64,000 bases of DNA from SBBG01 sp033717875 (GCA_033717875.1 JADDKJ010000011.1:1-64000); one strand, 5' to 3'. Numbered from the stretch's first letter, positions 8,477 to 17,344 are shown. Numbers and translations: made by a program. The notes: generated by a model not told the origin, from the letters alone.

Positions 8477-9784
8477 TCACGACCGCGCGGTTTTCATCAG
8501 CTCGTCGAATGAAGTCCGAACCTCGTTGACGGCGACGTTCTCAACCACCCAATCCACAGCCTGATCTTCCAGCACCATGGCCTCGACACCCGCCAGCCGC
8601 TGCGGATTGGCATAATACCAGCTTATCACCTCGGCGGGATTTTCATAACTGGCCGCGGCGGCCTCGACGACGGCGTGCACACGCTCCTGCGTCGCCTTGA
8701 AACCATTCTTGCGGATCAGCTCCGACAGAATCAAGCCCAGCGCCACGCGGCGGCGGGCCTGCTCCTCGAACATGGCCGGCTGGAGATTGACCCTGGACAT
8801 CTGCACACCGCGCCCCGCCAGGTCATCGGCCGCCTGCTGCATCAACTCGCCGATTTCCGCATCCACCAGGGCACGCGGCAAGGTCAGCGGATTGGCTTGC
8901 AATAATCCATCCAGCACCTGCTGTTTGACCTTGCGCTTGACGAGCTGTTCCAGTTCACGCTGCATATTGTTCCGCACTTCCGCCCTCAGCGCGCTCTCAC
9001 CACCCTCGCTGACGCCAAACGTCTTGGCGAACTCTTCATCAATTTCCGGCAACTTCGGCTCGGAAATGGCGGTCACCTTGACGGCAAATTGCACCGGCTT
9101 GCCGGCAAGCTCGGCGGCGTGATATTCGGCCGGGAATTGCAGATTCAGGGTCAGCTCGTCATTCACCTTGGCGCCGGTCAACCCTTCCTCGAAGCCGGCG
9201 ATGAACATCTGCGCACCCAACACGATGGGCACCTGCTTGCCTTCGCCACCCTCGAACGGCTTGCCGTCCATCGTTCCGGCAAAGTCGATGACCAGGCGGT
9301 CGCCCTCCTGGGCGGCACGCTCGACGGCAACCCAGTCGGCGCGCTGTTTGCGCAGACGCTCGATGACGGCGCTCACGTCGCCGTCGGTAACATCGGCCGC
9401 CGGTTTGTCGATCTTGACGCCATCCAGGCTCACCTGGCCGACCTCGGGATACACCTCGAACACCGCAGTGTATTCCAGCCCCCGGCCGGTATCCAGGCTA
9501 TGGGACTCGATGCGCGGGCTGCCGGCGGGGCGCAACTGCTGCTGCGCGACAGCCTCGCGGAAGCTCGACTGCACGACCTCGTCCTGCACTTCCAGGCGCA
9601 CCTGATCGCCGTATTTGCGCTGCACAACACTGAACGGCACCTTGCCGGGCCGGAAACCATCCAGCTTGACGCGGCGAGCCAGCGATTTCAGGCGGGTTTC
9701 CACTTCTTTTTCCACCCGCTCGGCGGGCACGGTGACTGTGATACGGCGCTCAAGACCTTCGCTCGGCTGTACAGAAATTTGCAT
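8477..9784 (-). CDS. tig: Trigger factor, ribosome-bound chaperone
   Basis: Trigger factor binds ribosomal protein L23 at the exit tunnel and shields nascent chains. The 435-residue protein has the N-terminal ribosome-binding domain with the signature GFRPGKVP (about residues 43-50), a central FKBP-type domain (about 155-240, RLVIDFAGTMDGKPFEGGEG) and the C-terminal helical arms. The start MQISVQPSEG is the family norm. It heads the tig-clpP-clpX order and follows a tRNA operon, both common in gammaproteobacteria. Confidence 0.98.
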   Translation of the reverse strand: MQISVQPSEGLERRITVTVPAERVEKEVETRLKSLARRVKLDGFRPGKVPFSVVQRKYGDQVRLEVQDEVVQSSFREAVAQQQLRPAGSPRIESHSLDTGRGLEYTAVFEVYPEVGQVSLDGVKIDKPAADVTDGDVSAVIERLRKQRADWVAVERAAQEGDRLVIDFAGTMDGKPFEGGEGKQVPIVLGAQMFIAGFEEGLTGAKVNDELTLNLQFPAEYHAAELAGKPVQFAVKVTAISEPKLPEIDEEFAKTFGVSEGGESALRAEVRNNMQRELEQLVKRKVKQQVLDGLLQANPLTLPRALVDAEIGELMQQAADDLAGRGVQMSRVNLQPAMFEEQARRRVALGLILSELIRKNGFKATQERVHAVVEAAAASYENPAEVISWYYANPQRLAGVEAMVLEDQAVDWVVENVAVNEVRTSFDELMKTARS

Positions 9785-9854
9785 TTTGCTACCCCATCGG
9801 CAATCGTTGCCGGTTAACTTTGAAAAAGCCCGTGCGCCGCAGCGCGCGTGATAA

Positions 9855-9939
9855 TGGTGCGAAAGGAGAGACTCGAACTCTCACGGGTTGCCCCGCTGGA
9901 ACCTAAATCCAGTGCGTCTACCAATTTCGCCACTTTCGC
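9855..9939 (-). tRNA. tRNA-Leu (TAG)
   Basis: This class II tRNA has acceptor GCGAAAG, the anticodon stem-loop CTGGATTTAGGTTCCAG (anticodon TAG), a long variable arm GCGGGGCAACCCGT, T-arm GAGAGTTCGAGTCTC, discriminator A and encoded CCA, 85 nt in all. It is the last tRNA of the five-gene operon. Confidence 0.97.
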
Positions 9940-10103
9940 AACGCTTCCAGGCCGGTCCGGCCCGAAAGACGATTGTCTAGATAAGCAATTATACAGATTA
10001 GAACGAAAAACCGAAGAACCCGGAAAAACTTTCCGTAGAGGTGGGTCTATAACAATCGATTTCAAGAGAGAAACGGGCTGGAGAGATGGAAAGAATATGA
10101 AAT

Positions 10104-10179
10104 TGGTGGGCCGTGTAGGACTTGAACCTACGACCTACTGATTAAGAGTCAGCAGCTCTACCAACTGAGCTAACGGCCC
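10104..10179 (-). tRNA. tRNA-Lys (CTT)
   Basis: The acceptor is GGGCCGT. The anticodon region CTGACTCTTAATCAG carries CTT, the T-arm is GTAGGTTCAAGTCCTAC, and CCA is encoded; 76 nt. Its 5' segment is duplicated at 10306-10330. Confidence 0.96.
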
Positions 10180-10305
10180 GAAAAATTTGTCACATCGTGC
10201 CATCCATGGCGCGGCCGCATTGCATTGCAGCAGCCCCGGCCCGTCCTTCCTGGACGGGCGTTCGCCGGGAAAAAGTCCACCGGACATTTTTCTCTTCCGG
10301 CTCAC

Positions 10306-10330
10306 CCAACTGAGCCAACGGCCCGAAAAA
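10306..10330 (-). pseudogene. Fragment of the tRNA-Lys 5' end
   Basis: This 25-base stretch matches 10161-10185, that is the D-arm and acceptor 5' strand of tRNA-Lys plus six upstream bases, with a single mismatch. It lies inside the same tRNA operon between tRNA-His and tRNA-Lys and has no matching 3' half. Confidence 0.7.
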
Positions 10331-10346
10331 ACTCTCGCTACAAAAT

Positions 10347-10423
10347 TGGGGTGACCGATGGGGCTCGAACCCACGACAACCGGAATCACAATCCGGGGCT
10401 CTACCAACTGAGCTACGGCCACC
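10347..10423 (-). tRNA. tRNA-His (GTG)
   Basis: The 77-nt cloverleaf has the extra 5' G (position -1) opposite discriminator C, which is diagnostic for tRNA-His. The anticodon stem-loop CCGGATTGTGATTCCGG carries GTG, and CCA is encoded. Confidence 0.97.
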
Positions 10424-10447
10424 ATTGTGTCGAATCGCGCCTGTTTT

Positions 10448-10524
10448 TGGCGCGCCCGGCAGGACTCGAACCTGCTACCCTCGGCTTAGAAGGCCGATGC
10501 TCTATCCGGATGAGCTACGGGCGC
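10448..10524 (-). tRNA. tRNA-Arg (TCT)
   Basis: The acceptor GCGCCCG pairs with CGGGCGC. The anticodon stem-loop TCGGCCTTCTAAGCCGA carries TCT, discriminator G and CCA are present, 77 nt. Confidence 0.97.
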
Positions 10525-10587
10525 TCGAAAGCCAGGCAGCGTAGCATATCCTCGCAACGAGCGATATACCACAAATTCGCCGGGTAT

Positions 10588-10664
10588 TGGTCGGGGTAGA
10601 GGGATTCGAACCCCCGACATCCTGCTCCCAAAGCAGGCGCGCTACCAGACTGCGCTATACCCCG
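10588..10664 (-). tRNA. tRNA-Pro (TGG)
   Basis: The acceptor CGGGGTA pairs with TACCCCG. The anticodon stem-loop CCTGCTTTGGGAGCAGG carries TGG, discriminator A and CCA are encoded, 77 nt. It is the first gene of the tRNA operon. Confidence 0.97.
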
Positions 10665-10710
10665 AAGGCTCCACACGAGTCATCAACCAAGGCGCAGCAC
10701 GAAGGCGGAA

Positions 10711-10739
10711 ATAATACGCGCAGCCCGGCTTTGCGTCAA
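10711..10739 (-). promoter_or_regulatory. Promoter of the Pro-Arg-His-Lys-Leu tRNA operon
   Basis: On the minus strand TTGACG, a 17-base spacer and TATTAT stand about 45 bases before tRNA-Pro. A T/A-rich stretch lies upstream and a GC-rich stretch lies downstream, as expected for stable-RNA promoters under stringent control. Confidence 0.8.
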
Positions 10740-10892
10740 TTCCTTCTTTTCTCCCTGAACACGCCATTATGAGACAAGTCACATTATCGACACATTCTTT
10801 GGCTAAAATACTAGCCTACGCCAGAATAAAAATGGCATTATAGCGACCAGATGTTTATACCCTCGCCCTGAACAAGTTTAAGTGGAGACCAT

Positions 10893-11432
10893 ATGATGAA
10901 CAAATTAAAAATGGCAGCACTGGGAACGACCTTATTTCTTTCAAGCGGAATGAGTCACGCCGGTGTCTATGATATCGGAATCCTTGGCACAACCGCCTAT
11001 GGCAGCGGCGTCAGAACCGTTACCGGCAACTTCGAAGATAGATATGTCTTCGACCTGCCTGTGCTCTCCGCTGTCGGCTCCGGGGGAAACAATGTTCCGT
11101 TGCGCCTCAACCTTGGATCAATCAGCATAAGCTACGACATCAGCAATCTGGATCTTTCCATCTTCGACAGCAGCAATAGCCTGGTAAGTGACACCAATGC
11201 CGACCCTTTGCTGTTCAACGGTCTCCTCAATGCGGGTAACGACTATTATCTCAAGGTAACGGGCTTGGCCACTGGCAATCAGGGCGGGATGTACACCTTG
11301 GCTCTCGTCGCCGCGCCCGTCCCCGAAGCCGAAACGTGGGTCATGATGTTGACCGGTCTCGGCCTCCTGGGCTGGCATTTGTCTCGCCGCCAGCAGGCAA
11401 GCAACAAACCAGAAGGTTTGGTTGGCGCCTAA
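10893..11432 (+). CDS. PEP-CTERM sorting-domain protein
   Basis: This 179-residue exported protein has a signal peptide (MKMAALGTTLFLSSGMSHA, cleavage likely after AHA-like SHA at about residue 23) and a C-terminal sorting tail: VPEAETW, a hydrophobic helix (VMMLTGLGLLGWHL) and a basic end (SRRQQ). Such tails are processed by exosortase, and the proteins reach the cell surface or biofilm matrix (family knowledge). The middle part is a beta-rich region without a domain I recognise (FDLPVLSAV, SISYDISNLDLSIFDSSNSL, YYLKVTGLATG), resembling pre-peptidase-type beta-sandwich repeats. GGAG precedes two tandem ATG codons (10893, 10896). It is a single gene ended by a strong terminator. No exosortase gene is in the window. 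Confidence 0.85.
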   Translation: MMNKLKMAALGTTLFLSSGMSHAGVYDIGILGTTAYGSGVRTVTGNFEDRYVFDLPVLSAVGSGGNNVPLRLNLGSISISYDISNLDLSIFDSSNSLVSDTNADPLLFNGLLNAGNDYYLKVTGLATGNQGGMYTLALVAAPVPEAETWVMMLTGLGLLGWHLSRRQQASNKPEGLVGA

Positions 11433-11460
11433 GAACGGCGTTGATTGAAACCCGCCGCCC

Positions 11461-11501
11461 GAACAAAAAAGCCATAAGCTCCGCTTATGGCTTTTTTGTT
11501 C
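11461..11501. terminator. Bidirectional terminator between the PEP-CTERM gene and the MFS gene
   Basis: Perfect 19-bp arms (GAACAAAAAAGCCATAAGC and its complement) flank a 3-base loop, with A- and T-runs at both sides. It serves the two convergent genes; the MFS stop codon lies at its right edge. Confidence 0.92.
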
Positions 11502-12654
11502 ACAAAGATGCCTTCCCGCCAAACGCGCCGGCGCCGATGAAGCGCCAAGCCACCAGAAAAGCCGCCGCAGCGATCAACGCGGCGGCGCAATACGCCGCCG
11601 TCGGCGAGGCGGCGCCCCACACATAGCCGCTGTACAGACTGCCAACCGCTCCGCCCGCGCCAAAACTGAGGCTGCTGTAAAGCGCCTGACCGCGCCCCTG
11701 GTGGCGGCCGGTGAAATATTTGTGCACCAGTTGGATCGCTACGGCATGGTAGATGCCGAAGCTGGCGGCGTGCAGGGTCTGGGCGAAAATCATCACCGGC
11801 AGCTTGTCCACGTAGAGGCCGATCAATGCCCAGCGCAGCGCTGTCAATCCCATGCTCGCCAGGAACAGGGTGCGCAAGCCGGTGCGTGGCGCAAGGCGGT
11901 GCATGACCAGGAACACGCCGACTTCGGCGATCACGCCCAACGCCCATAACTGGCCGATGGCGCTGCGCGAATAGCCGTGATCTTCCAGATAAATGGAATA
12001 GAAGGTGTAGTAGGGGCCATGGCTGGCCTGCATCAGAAAACACACGACCAGCAGCGCCATCACCTCGGGGCGGCGCAATACTTCGCGCAACGGCTGATGT
12101 TCTTGCGCGTGAGGCGGCACAAGGCGTTCGGGCACCAGCAGGCTCACCAGCCAGATGGATGCCATCAAACCCAGCAAGATCCACGGCAGCAACCCGACCC
12201 CCACCCGTTGAAACAGCGGCCCCAGTGCCGCCACGGCAACGATGAAGCCGATCGACCCCCACAAACGGATGGTACTGTAGCGATGCGTGTGCTCGCCGAG
12301 GTGAGTAAAGGTGGTGGCTTCAAATTGCGGCAGGGTGGCGTTCCAGAAAAAACTGAAGGCGACCATCACCAGCGCCAGCCACCAGTAACCGCTGCCGAAC
12401 AACACGCCGCTGAAACAGACTGCCGCGAGCAGCGATCCCAGACGCACGATGGCCATGCGCCGGCCGGTGTGATCGGCGATCCACCCCCAGACATTGGGGG
12501 AGACGATCTTGGTCGCCATCAGCAACGCCATCAGCTCACCGATACGTTGCGGGGTAAAACCCAGCGATTCGAGATACAGCCCCCAGTAGGGCAACATAGC
12601 GCCGAGGGAGGAGAAGAAAAAGAAGTAGAATGCCGAGAGGCGCCAGTAGGGCAT
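11500..12654 (-). CDS. MFS transporter, HcaT / 3-phenylpropionate-type
   Basis: This is a 384-residue integral membrane protein with about twelve hydrophobic segments. The start MPYWRLSAFYFFFFSSLGAM and the motif WGWIADHTGRRMAIVRLG (loop between helices 2 and 3, with the MFS DxxGRR signature) are typical of the MFS_1-like group that includes E. coli HcaT. YSTIRLWGSIGFI is a second group hallmark. The substrate cannot be told from sequence; in many genomes this gene simply sits near housekeeping loci. It lies 85 bases downstream of aroC and may be read from the same transcript. The last codons overlap the terminator. Confidence 0.85.
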   Translation of the reverse strand: MPYWRLSAFYFFFFSSLGAMLPYWGLYLESLGFTPQRIGELMALLMATKIVSPNVWGWIADHTGRRMAIVRLGSLLAAVCFSGVLFGSGYWWLALVMVAFSFFWNATLPQFEATTFTHLGEHTHRYSTIRLWGSIGFIVAVAALGPLFQRVGVGLLPWILLGLMASIWLVSLLVPERLVPPHAQEHQPLREVLRRPEVMALLVVCFLMQASHGPYYTFYSIYLEDHGYSRSAIGQLWALGVIAEVGVFLVMHRLAPRTGLRTLFLASMGLTALRWALIGLYVDKLPVMIFAQTLHAASFGIYHAVAIQLVHKYFTGRHQGRGQALYSSLSFGAGGAVGSLYSGYVWGAASPTAAYCAAALIAAAAFLVAWRFIGAGAFGGKASL

Positions 12655-12739
12655 AAGGATTAAGGAAGCGGCAAGTTACAAGTAACAAGTTAGAAGTCGA
12701 GCAGCACCGGAAACACCAGGATTTCCATCTTGCCACTTG

Positions 12740-13849
12740 CTACTGGCTGCTTGCCACTCCCGAAGGTATAACCGGCGTCCGCGACACCACATCGGCATTC
12801 TGCGCGCGCTGGCGCAGCATATGGTCCATCAGGATAATGGCGAGCATCGCCTCGGCGATCGGCGTGGCGCGGATACCGACGCAGGGGTCGTGACGGCCGT
12901 GGGTCATCACCTCCACCGGTTCGCCATGCACGTCAATGCTACGGCCGGGCAGGCGGATGCTGGAGGTCGGTTTCAGTGCGATGCTGGCGATGATGTCCTG
13001 CCCGGACGAAATGCCGCCCAGGATGCCTCCGGCATGGTTGCTGAGGAAACCCTGCGGGGAAATCTCGTCGCGATGCTCGGTGCCCTTTTGTTCGATACAA
13101 GCAAACCCGGCGCCGATTTCCACCCCCTTCACGGCGTTGATGCTCATCAAGGCATGGGCGATGTCGGCGTCGAGGCGGTCGAACACCGGTTCGCCCCATC
13201 CTGGCGGTACGCCGGTGGCGACGACGTTGATGCGCGCGCCGATGGAATTGCCCTCCTTGCGCAGCGCGTCCATATACGCTTCCAGTGCCGCCACCTTGGC
13301 GGCGTCGGGACAGAAAAAGGGATTGCGCTCCACTTCCGCCCAGTCGAAGGCTTCGGCCTTGATCGGCCCGAGTTGCGCGAGATAACCGCGTATCAGCACG
13401 CCGCAGCGCTCGCGCAGATATTTCTTGGCGATCGCGCCCGCCGCCACGCGCATGGCGGTCTCGCGCGCCGAGGAGCGTCCCCCGCCGCGGTAATCACGCA
13501 CGCCATATTTCTGCTGATAGGTGTAGTCGGCGTGGCCGGGGCGGAACTGCTCCATGATCTTGGTGTAGTCCTTGGAACGCTGATCGGTGTTGTGGATCAA
13601 CAGTCCGATCGGCGTGCCGGTGGTGCGGCCCTCGAACACACCGGACAGGATCTGCACGCGGTCTTCCTCGCGGCGTTGCGTGGTGTGACGCGAGGTGCCC
13701 GGCTTGCGGCGATCGAGGTCGTGCTGCAAATCCTCTTCGCTCAACGCCATGCCCGGCGGACAGCCATCGACGATGCAACCCAGCGCCGGACCGTGGCTCT
13801 CGCCGAAGGAGGTGACGGTGAAAAGCTTGCCGATGGTATTGCCTGACAT
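12740..13849 (-). CDS. aroC: Chorismate synthase
   Basis: AroC converts 5-enolpyruvylshikimate-3-phosphate to chorismate, the last step of the shikimate pathway, using reduced FMN. The 369-residue protein has all three family signatures: GESHGPALGCIVDGCPPG near the N-terminus, GGGRSSARETAMRVAAGAIA in the middle and the RHDPCVGIRATPIAEAM region near the C-terminus. It begins immediately after the stop codon of the upstream S49 peptidase, without a gap, which suggests translational coupling. Confidence 0.98.
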   Translation of the reverse strand: MSGNTIGKLFTVTSFGESHGPALGCIVDGCPPGMALSEEDLQHDLDRRKPGTSRHTTQRREEDRVQILSGVFEGRTTGTPIGLLIHNTDQRSKDYTKIMEQFRPGHADYTYQQKYGVRDYRGGGRSSARETAMRVAAGAIAKKYLRERCGVLIRGYLAQLGPIKAEAFDWAEVERNPFFCPDAAKVAALEAYMDALRKEGNSIGARINVVATGVPPGWGEPVFDRLDADIAHALMSINAVKGVEIGAGFACIEQKGTEHRDEISPQGFLSNHAGGILGGISSGQDIIASIALKPTSSIRLPGRSIDVHGEPVEVMTHGRHDPCVGIRATPIAEAMLAIILMDHMLRQRAQNADVVSRTPVIPSGVASSQ

Positions 13850-14911
13850 TTATTTAAGATTCCCGACCAGGTCGCCCGCCTGCTTCAGTCCCGCGCCCGA
13901 CACCGACGAAAAAGCCTTCGCCATCGCCATGCCGAAACGCTCCGTCAACTGCTGCAAGTACGGCGGCCGTTCGGTGTAATCGACGATATTCTCGGCCTTG
14001 ATGACTTCGCGGGCAACATAACTGCTGCTGCCCAAGGCGTCGACCAGCCCGATATCCACCGCCTGCTCCCCAGTCCAGATATAGCCGCTGAACAGGTTCG
14101 GCTCGTCCTTGAGGCGATCGCCCCGTCCCTTTTTGACGGTGTCGATAAACTGCTTGTGTATGGTCCCCAGCAGCGTTTTGACATGATCGACCTCTTCCGG
14201 TTTTTGCGGCGAGAAAGGATCGAGGAAGCCCTTGTGTTCGCCCGCCGTCATCAGGCGGCGCTCCACGCCGAGCTTTTTCATGGTATCGACGAAACCGAAG
14301 CCGTCCATAATCACGCCGATGGAACCTACCAGACTGGCCTTGTCGGCATAGATCTTGTCGGCCGCGGCCGCGATGTAATAGCCGCCCGAAGCGCAGATGT
14401 CGGTGACGACCGCATAGAGGGGAATGTCGGGATACTGGCTGCGCAGGCGCTTGATCTCGTCGTTGACATACCCCGCCTGCACCGGGCTGCCGCCGGGGCT
14501 GTTGATGCGCAGGATCACGCCGGCGGTATTCCTGTCTTCAAAGGCGGCGCGCAAACCGCTGACGATGCTGTCCGCATTGGCTTCGCTATCATCGGCGATC
14601 TCGCCGCGCACCTCGACCAGCGCGGTGTGTTTCTTGCCGACCTCCATCGCCCGCTCGGCGGGGATCAATAAATAAAGCACGACGAAAAGATAAATGAAGG
14701 TCAGGGATTTGAAAAATATGCCCCAGCGGCGGGTGCGGCGCTGTTCCTCGACGGCGGAAAACACCAGTTTCTTGAGCACACCACGCTCCCATTCCGCATC
14801 GCCACCCTCACCGGCGCGCTTGGCAGGCTCGACAGGTGGACCTGCCGTCCATTGGTCCCCACCGCCTGGGACGGGTGCGCTGGACGAGGATTCTTGTTGG
14901 TTGTCTGACAT
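13850..14911 (-). CDS. sppA: S49-family signal peptide peptidase (SppA, short type)
   Basis: This 353-residue membrane protease degrades cleaved signal peptides. A long polar N-terminus (about 1-60, Gly/Pro/Ser-rich) precedes one transmembrane segment (about 68-82, FIYLFVVLYLLIPA). The catalytic domain follows, with the oxyanion motif RINSPGGSP, the nucleophilic serine in DICASGGYYIA and the general-base lysine in TAGEHKGFLDPF. The length fits the short SppA36 class, not the 67-kDa enterobacterial SppA. The ATG at 14911 lacks a clear ribosome-binding site. The stop codon abuts the aroC start; the HAD phosphatase gene lies 46 bases upstream in the same direction. Confidence 0.92.
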   Translation of the reverse strand: MSDNQQESSSSAPVPGGGDQWTAGPPVEPAKRAGEGGDAEWERGVLKKLVFSAVEEQRRTRRWGIFFKSLTFIYLFVVLYLLIPAERAMEVGKKHTALVEVRGEIADDSEANADSIVSGLRAAFEDRNTAGVILRINSPGGSPVQAGYVNDEIKRLRSQYPDIPLYAVVTDICASGGYYIAAAADKIYADKASLVGSIGVIMDGFGFVDTMKKLGVERRLMTAGEHKGFLDPFSPQKPEEVDHVKTLLGTIHKQFIDTVKKGRGDRLKDEPNLFSGYIWTGEQAVDIGLVDALGSSSYVAREVIKAENIVDYTERPPYLQQLTERFGMAMAKAFSSVSGAGLKQAGDLVGNLK

Positions 14912-14957
14912 GAGGGTACGCCGCCTGCTCTGAAATGTGAGGATTTCTATTAAGGTA

Positions 14958-15620
14958 TCAATTTACCGGCGGCCGGGACAACCATCCGCGCAGCTCTTCG
15001 AAGCTGTCCAGGCACGCCAAAGGTTCGCATTTTAGCAGGCGATCGCGCTCATGTGCGCCATAACTGACGCCCAACGCCACCGTGCCGGCGTTTTTGGCCA
15101 TCTGCAAATCGTATTCGGTGTCGCCGATCATCAGGGTCTCGCCGGGGCTAACGTTCAACTCGCTCATCAGCTCCAGCAACATCTGCGGGTGGGGCTTGGA
15201 AAACGTCTCATCGGCGCAGCGGGTAGCGTGAAACAGCCCCTTGCAGCCGGTTTCCTCCAGCACCCGGTTGAGCCCCTGCCGGCCCTTGCCCGTCGCCACC
15301 GCAAGGAAATAACCTTGCTCCCCCAGCTCACGCACCATCGCATCCGCGCCCGGAAACAGCGGCGAAGGAGTCTGATTGGCGTAAAGGTAATGGTGGCGGT
15401 AGCGATCGACCAACTGTTGCCGCAGCACGATATCGGCGCCCGGGGCTAGTTGATCCAGTGCCTCGCGCAGCCCCAGGCCAATAATATTCCTGATCGCCGC
15501 ATCGGGCAGCGGTTCCAGTCCCACATCCATGATCGCGGCATTGAAACAGGCCACGATGCGGGCCGCCGAATCCATCAGCGTGCCATCCCAATCGAACACC
15601 AGCAGCTTGAATTCAGTCAT
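14958..15620 (-). CDS. HAD-family phosphatase (phosphoglycolate phosphatase-like)
   Basis: This 220-residue cytosolic HAD hydrolase of subfamily IA has motif I DWDGTLMDS (nucleophile and acid Asp near residues 10 and 12), motif II ATGK, the lysine in SKPHPQ and motif IV GDTEYDLQMAKNA. Members next to rluC resemble Gph/YjjG-type phosphatases; the natural substrate is not evident. The start overlaps the last eight bases of rluC, so the two are co-translated. Confidence 0.9.
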   Translation of the reverse strand: MTEFKLLVFDWDGTLMDSAARIVACFNAAIMDVGLEPLPDAAIRNIIGLGLREALDQLAPGADIVLRQQLVDRYRHHYLYANQTPSPLFPGADAMVRELGEQGYFLAVATGKGRQGLNRVLEETGCKGLFHATRCADETFSKPHPQMLLELMSELNVSPGETLMIGDTEYDLQMAKNAGTVALGVSYGAHERDRLLKCEPLACLDSFEELRGWLSRPPVN

Positions 15621-16596
15621 GATGCGGCTTCGCCAGCGCGCCGGATAACCGCGCGATCACCTGTTGCAAGTCATCGCTCAACGGCGCGGTGACGCTGATC
15701 TTCTGCCCCGTCTCTGGAAGCTCGAACTCCAGGCGCCAAGCGTGAAGGAACAGACGTTTCAGCCCCAGCCCGGCCATGCGCCGGTTGAATTCGGCATCGC
15801 CGTACTTTTCATCACCGGCGATGGGCCGATCGAGATAGGCGGCATGGACGCGGATTTGGTGAGTACGCCCGGTCAGCGGCCGCACCTCCATCAGGCTCGC
15901 CTCGGCGAACACGGTGTGCGGCACGAACACGCTGGCGGACGACTTGCCTTCCTCGGTCACGCGGACCACCCGCTCGCCCGAACGAATCTGGTTTCTCGCC
16001 AGCGCGGCATCCACCACCTTCTTCCCGCCGCGCCACTTCCCTTTCACCAGGGCCAGGTAACGCTTGTCGATACCCCGCTCGCCGCGCAGCAGCTCATGCA
16101 GACTGCGGAGTACGCTGCGCTTTTTGGCGATCATCAGGCAGCCGGAGGTGTCGCGGTCGAGACGATGTACCAGCTCCAGATGCGGCGCATCGGGACGCGC
16201 CACGCGCAGCGCCTCGATCACGCCATAGCTCACGCCGCTGCCGCCATGCACCGCGATGCCGGACGGTTTATTTATTATAATCAATCCTTTGTCTTCATAA
16301 ATAACGCTCTTCGCAATGATCTCGACGATGCGCCCCCCCGCGCTCGGCTTGGGTGGAGCCTCGGACACCTGGATGGGCGGGATACGCACCACGTCACCCG
16401 GCTGCAAGCGATATTCCGGCTTGATACGCCCCTTGTTGACCCGCACCTCGCCCTTGCGTAACACCTTGTAAATATGGCTTTTTGGCACCCCCTTCAGGCG
16501 CGTGAGCAGGAAATTGTCGATGCGCTGCCCTTCATAGGCGGCATCGATATTTATTAGTTGGGGGGATTGCACAGCTTTGGCGACGGACATATACAT
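15613..16596 (-). CDS. rluC: 23S rRNA pseudouridine synthase RluC
   Basis: RluC makes pseudouridines 955, 2504 and 2580 in 23S rRNA (family knowledge for E. coli). The 327-residue protein has an N-terminal S4 RNA-binding domain (about 20-90, RIDNFLLTRLKGVPKSHIYK) and the RluA-type catalytic domain with the active aspartate in HRLDRDTSG and the closing motif GRTHQIRVH. Two starts are possible (16596 and 16590); neither has a strong ribosome-binding site. It is divergent from rne, exactly as in E. coli. Confidence 0.96.
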   Translation of the reverse strand: MYMSVAKAVQSPQLINIDAAYEGQRIDNFLLTRLKGVPKSHIYKVLRKGEVRVNKGRIKPEYRLQPGDVVRIPPIQVSEAPPKPSAGGRIVEIIAKSVIYEDKGLIIINKPSGIAVHGGSGVSYGVIEALRVARPDAPHLELVHRLDRDTSGCLMIAKKRSVLRSLHELLRGERGIDKRYLALVKGKWRGGKKVVDAALARNQIRSGERVVRVTEEGKSSASVFVPHTVFAEASLMEVRPLTGRTHQIRVHAAYLDRPIAGDEKYGDAEFNRRMAGLGLKRLFLHAWRLEFELPETGQKISVTAPLSDDLQQVIARLSGALAKPHHD

Positions 16597-16615
16597 ATTA
16601 TGATAGCATCAATCG

Positions 16616-16644
16616 TTTAATGCGGTGGATGAACGTGCTATATT
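16616..16644 (+). promoter_or_regulatory. Candidate rne promoter
   Basis: TTTAAT, a 17-base spacer and TATATT. The -10 matches 5/6, the -35 only 3/6. It would give a leader of roughly 690 bases containing the large inverted repeat. Confidence 0.35.
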
Positions 16645-16763
16645 ATGGTGCGGTTCGGCTGTTTCAATGAAAACGGCATACCGGATAGCATGGCTCCTTT
16701 GCTGAGCGCCAGCGTTGTTGCTTTGGAACGCCCACCGCGAAAACGATTTTGATACTGTTTGAC

Positions 16764-16940
16764 GGGTCCGTTGACATTTCGGAGCGTGACGAGGGTGAGC
16801 GGGAAGCGGAAGATTCAAGGTGCGCGGACCGGAGGGCGACGAAGGCGTACTTGCAGTACGTTGAGGAGCCCGGAGGGAGTACACTTTGAAGATTCCGCTT
16901 CCCGCTCGGCCGCAGTAGCTCCGTAAATGTCAACAGACCC
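16764..16940. repeat. 177-bp imperfect inverted-repeat element upstream of rne
   Basis: The outer arms GGGTCCGTTGACATTT-CGGAGC and GCTCCGTAAATGTCAACAGACCC, and the inner arms GAGCGGGAAGCGGAAGATTC and GAATCTTCCGCTTCCCGCTC (right arm read on the other strand), pair almost fully. The centre has GTACTTGCAGTAC. It has the form of a MITE-like palindrome and would fold into a long hairpin in the rne leader. Confidence 0.75.
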
Positions 16941-17344
16941 TAGGGTTCAGGCGTCGCTCGCCCCTTTCGAAAGAGCGACAAAACAAGATGCTCCCGTTGC
17001 CGCAACATACGGTCGAGCGAACCGGCCCGCGCTTGGCGCGGAGGTTTACGGACATGGCAACGTGATTGAAAGCCACAGGTGGCGCCAATATGGGCGAAAC
17101 CATGCTCTGGTATAAAGGCCATCCCTGAAAAGGATCGCCATGAATCAAGAATTCTGCCAGAGAAAGGACGTCGTCAACAGGGCTCGTTACCCTCGTTTTC
17201 CATCACTTAGCACCCGATAACCTTGGGAAGGACTACCACGGACGCACCTGATCGAAGCGCGCGTCCCTGTGCCATGCCGTACCCCGGTTCGACTCGGCAG
17301 TCCATGACTGCGGCAAGGGTCGAGCGCGAGAGAAATTACAACAC

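Larger units (their letters stand above)
16597..17344 (+). other. Long rluC-rne intergenic region, probable rne leader
   Basis: This 748-base gap carries no convincing gene. It holds a candidate rne promoter (16616-16644), a 177-bp inverted repeat (16764-16940) and about 400 further bases rich in short stems. In E. coli the rne leader is long and lets RNase E control its own message; the same logic may apply here, but the conserved hairpin is not recognisable by eye. Confidence 0.5.

Noticed and set aside
3001..10664. CRISPR-like array of repeats in the tRNA regions
   Set aside because: The recurrent T-arm and D-arm motifs are tRNA features, not equally spaced repeats.
16927..17115. 62-codon frame in the rne leader
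   Set aside because: Its start lies inside the arm of the inverted repeat, it has no ribosome-binding site and no resemblance to known proteins.
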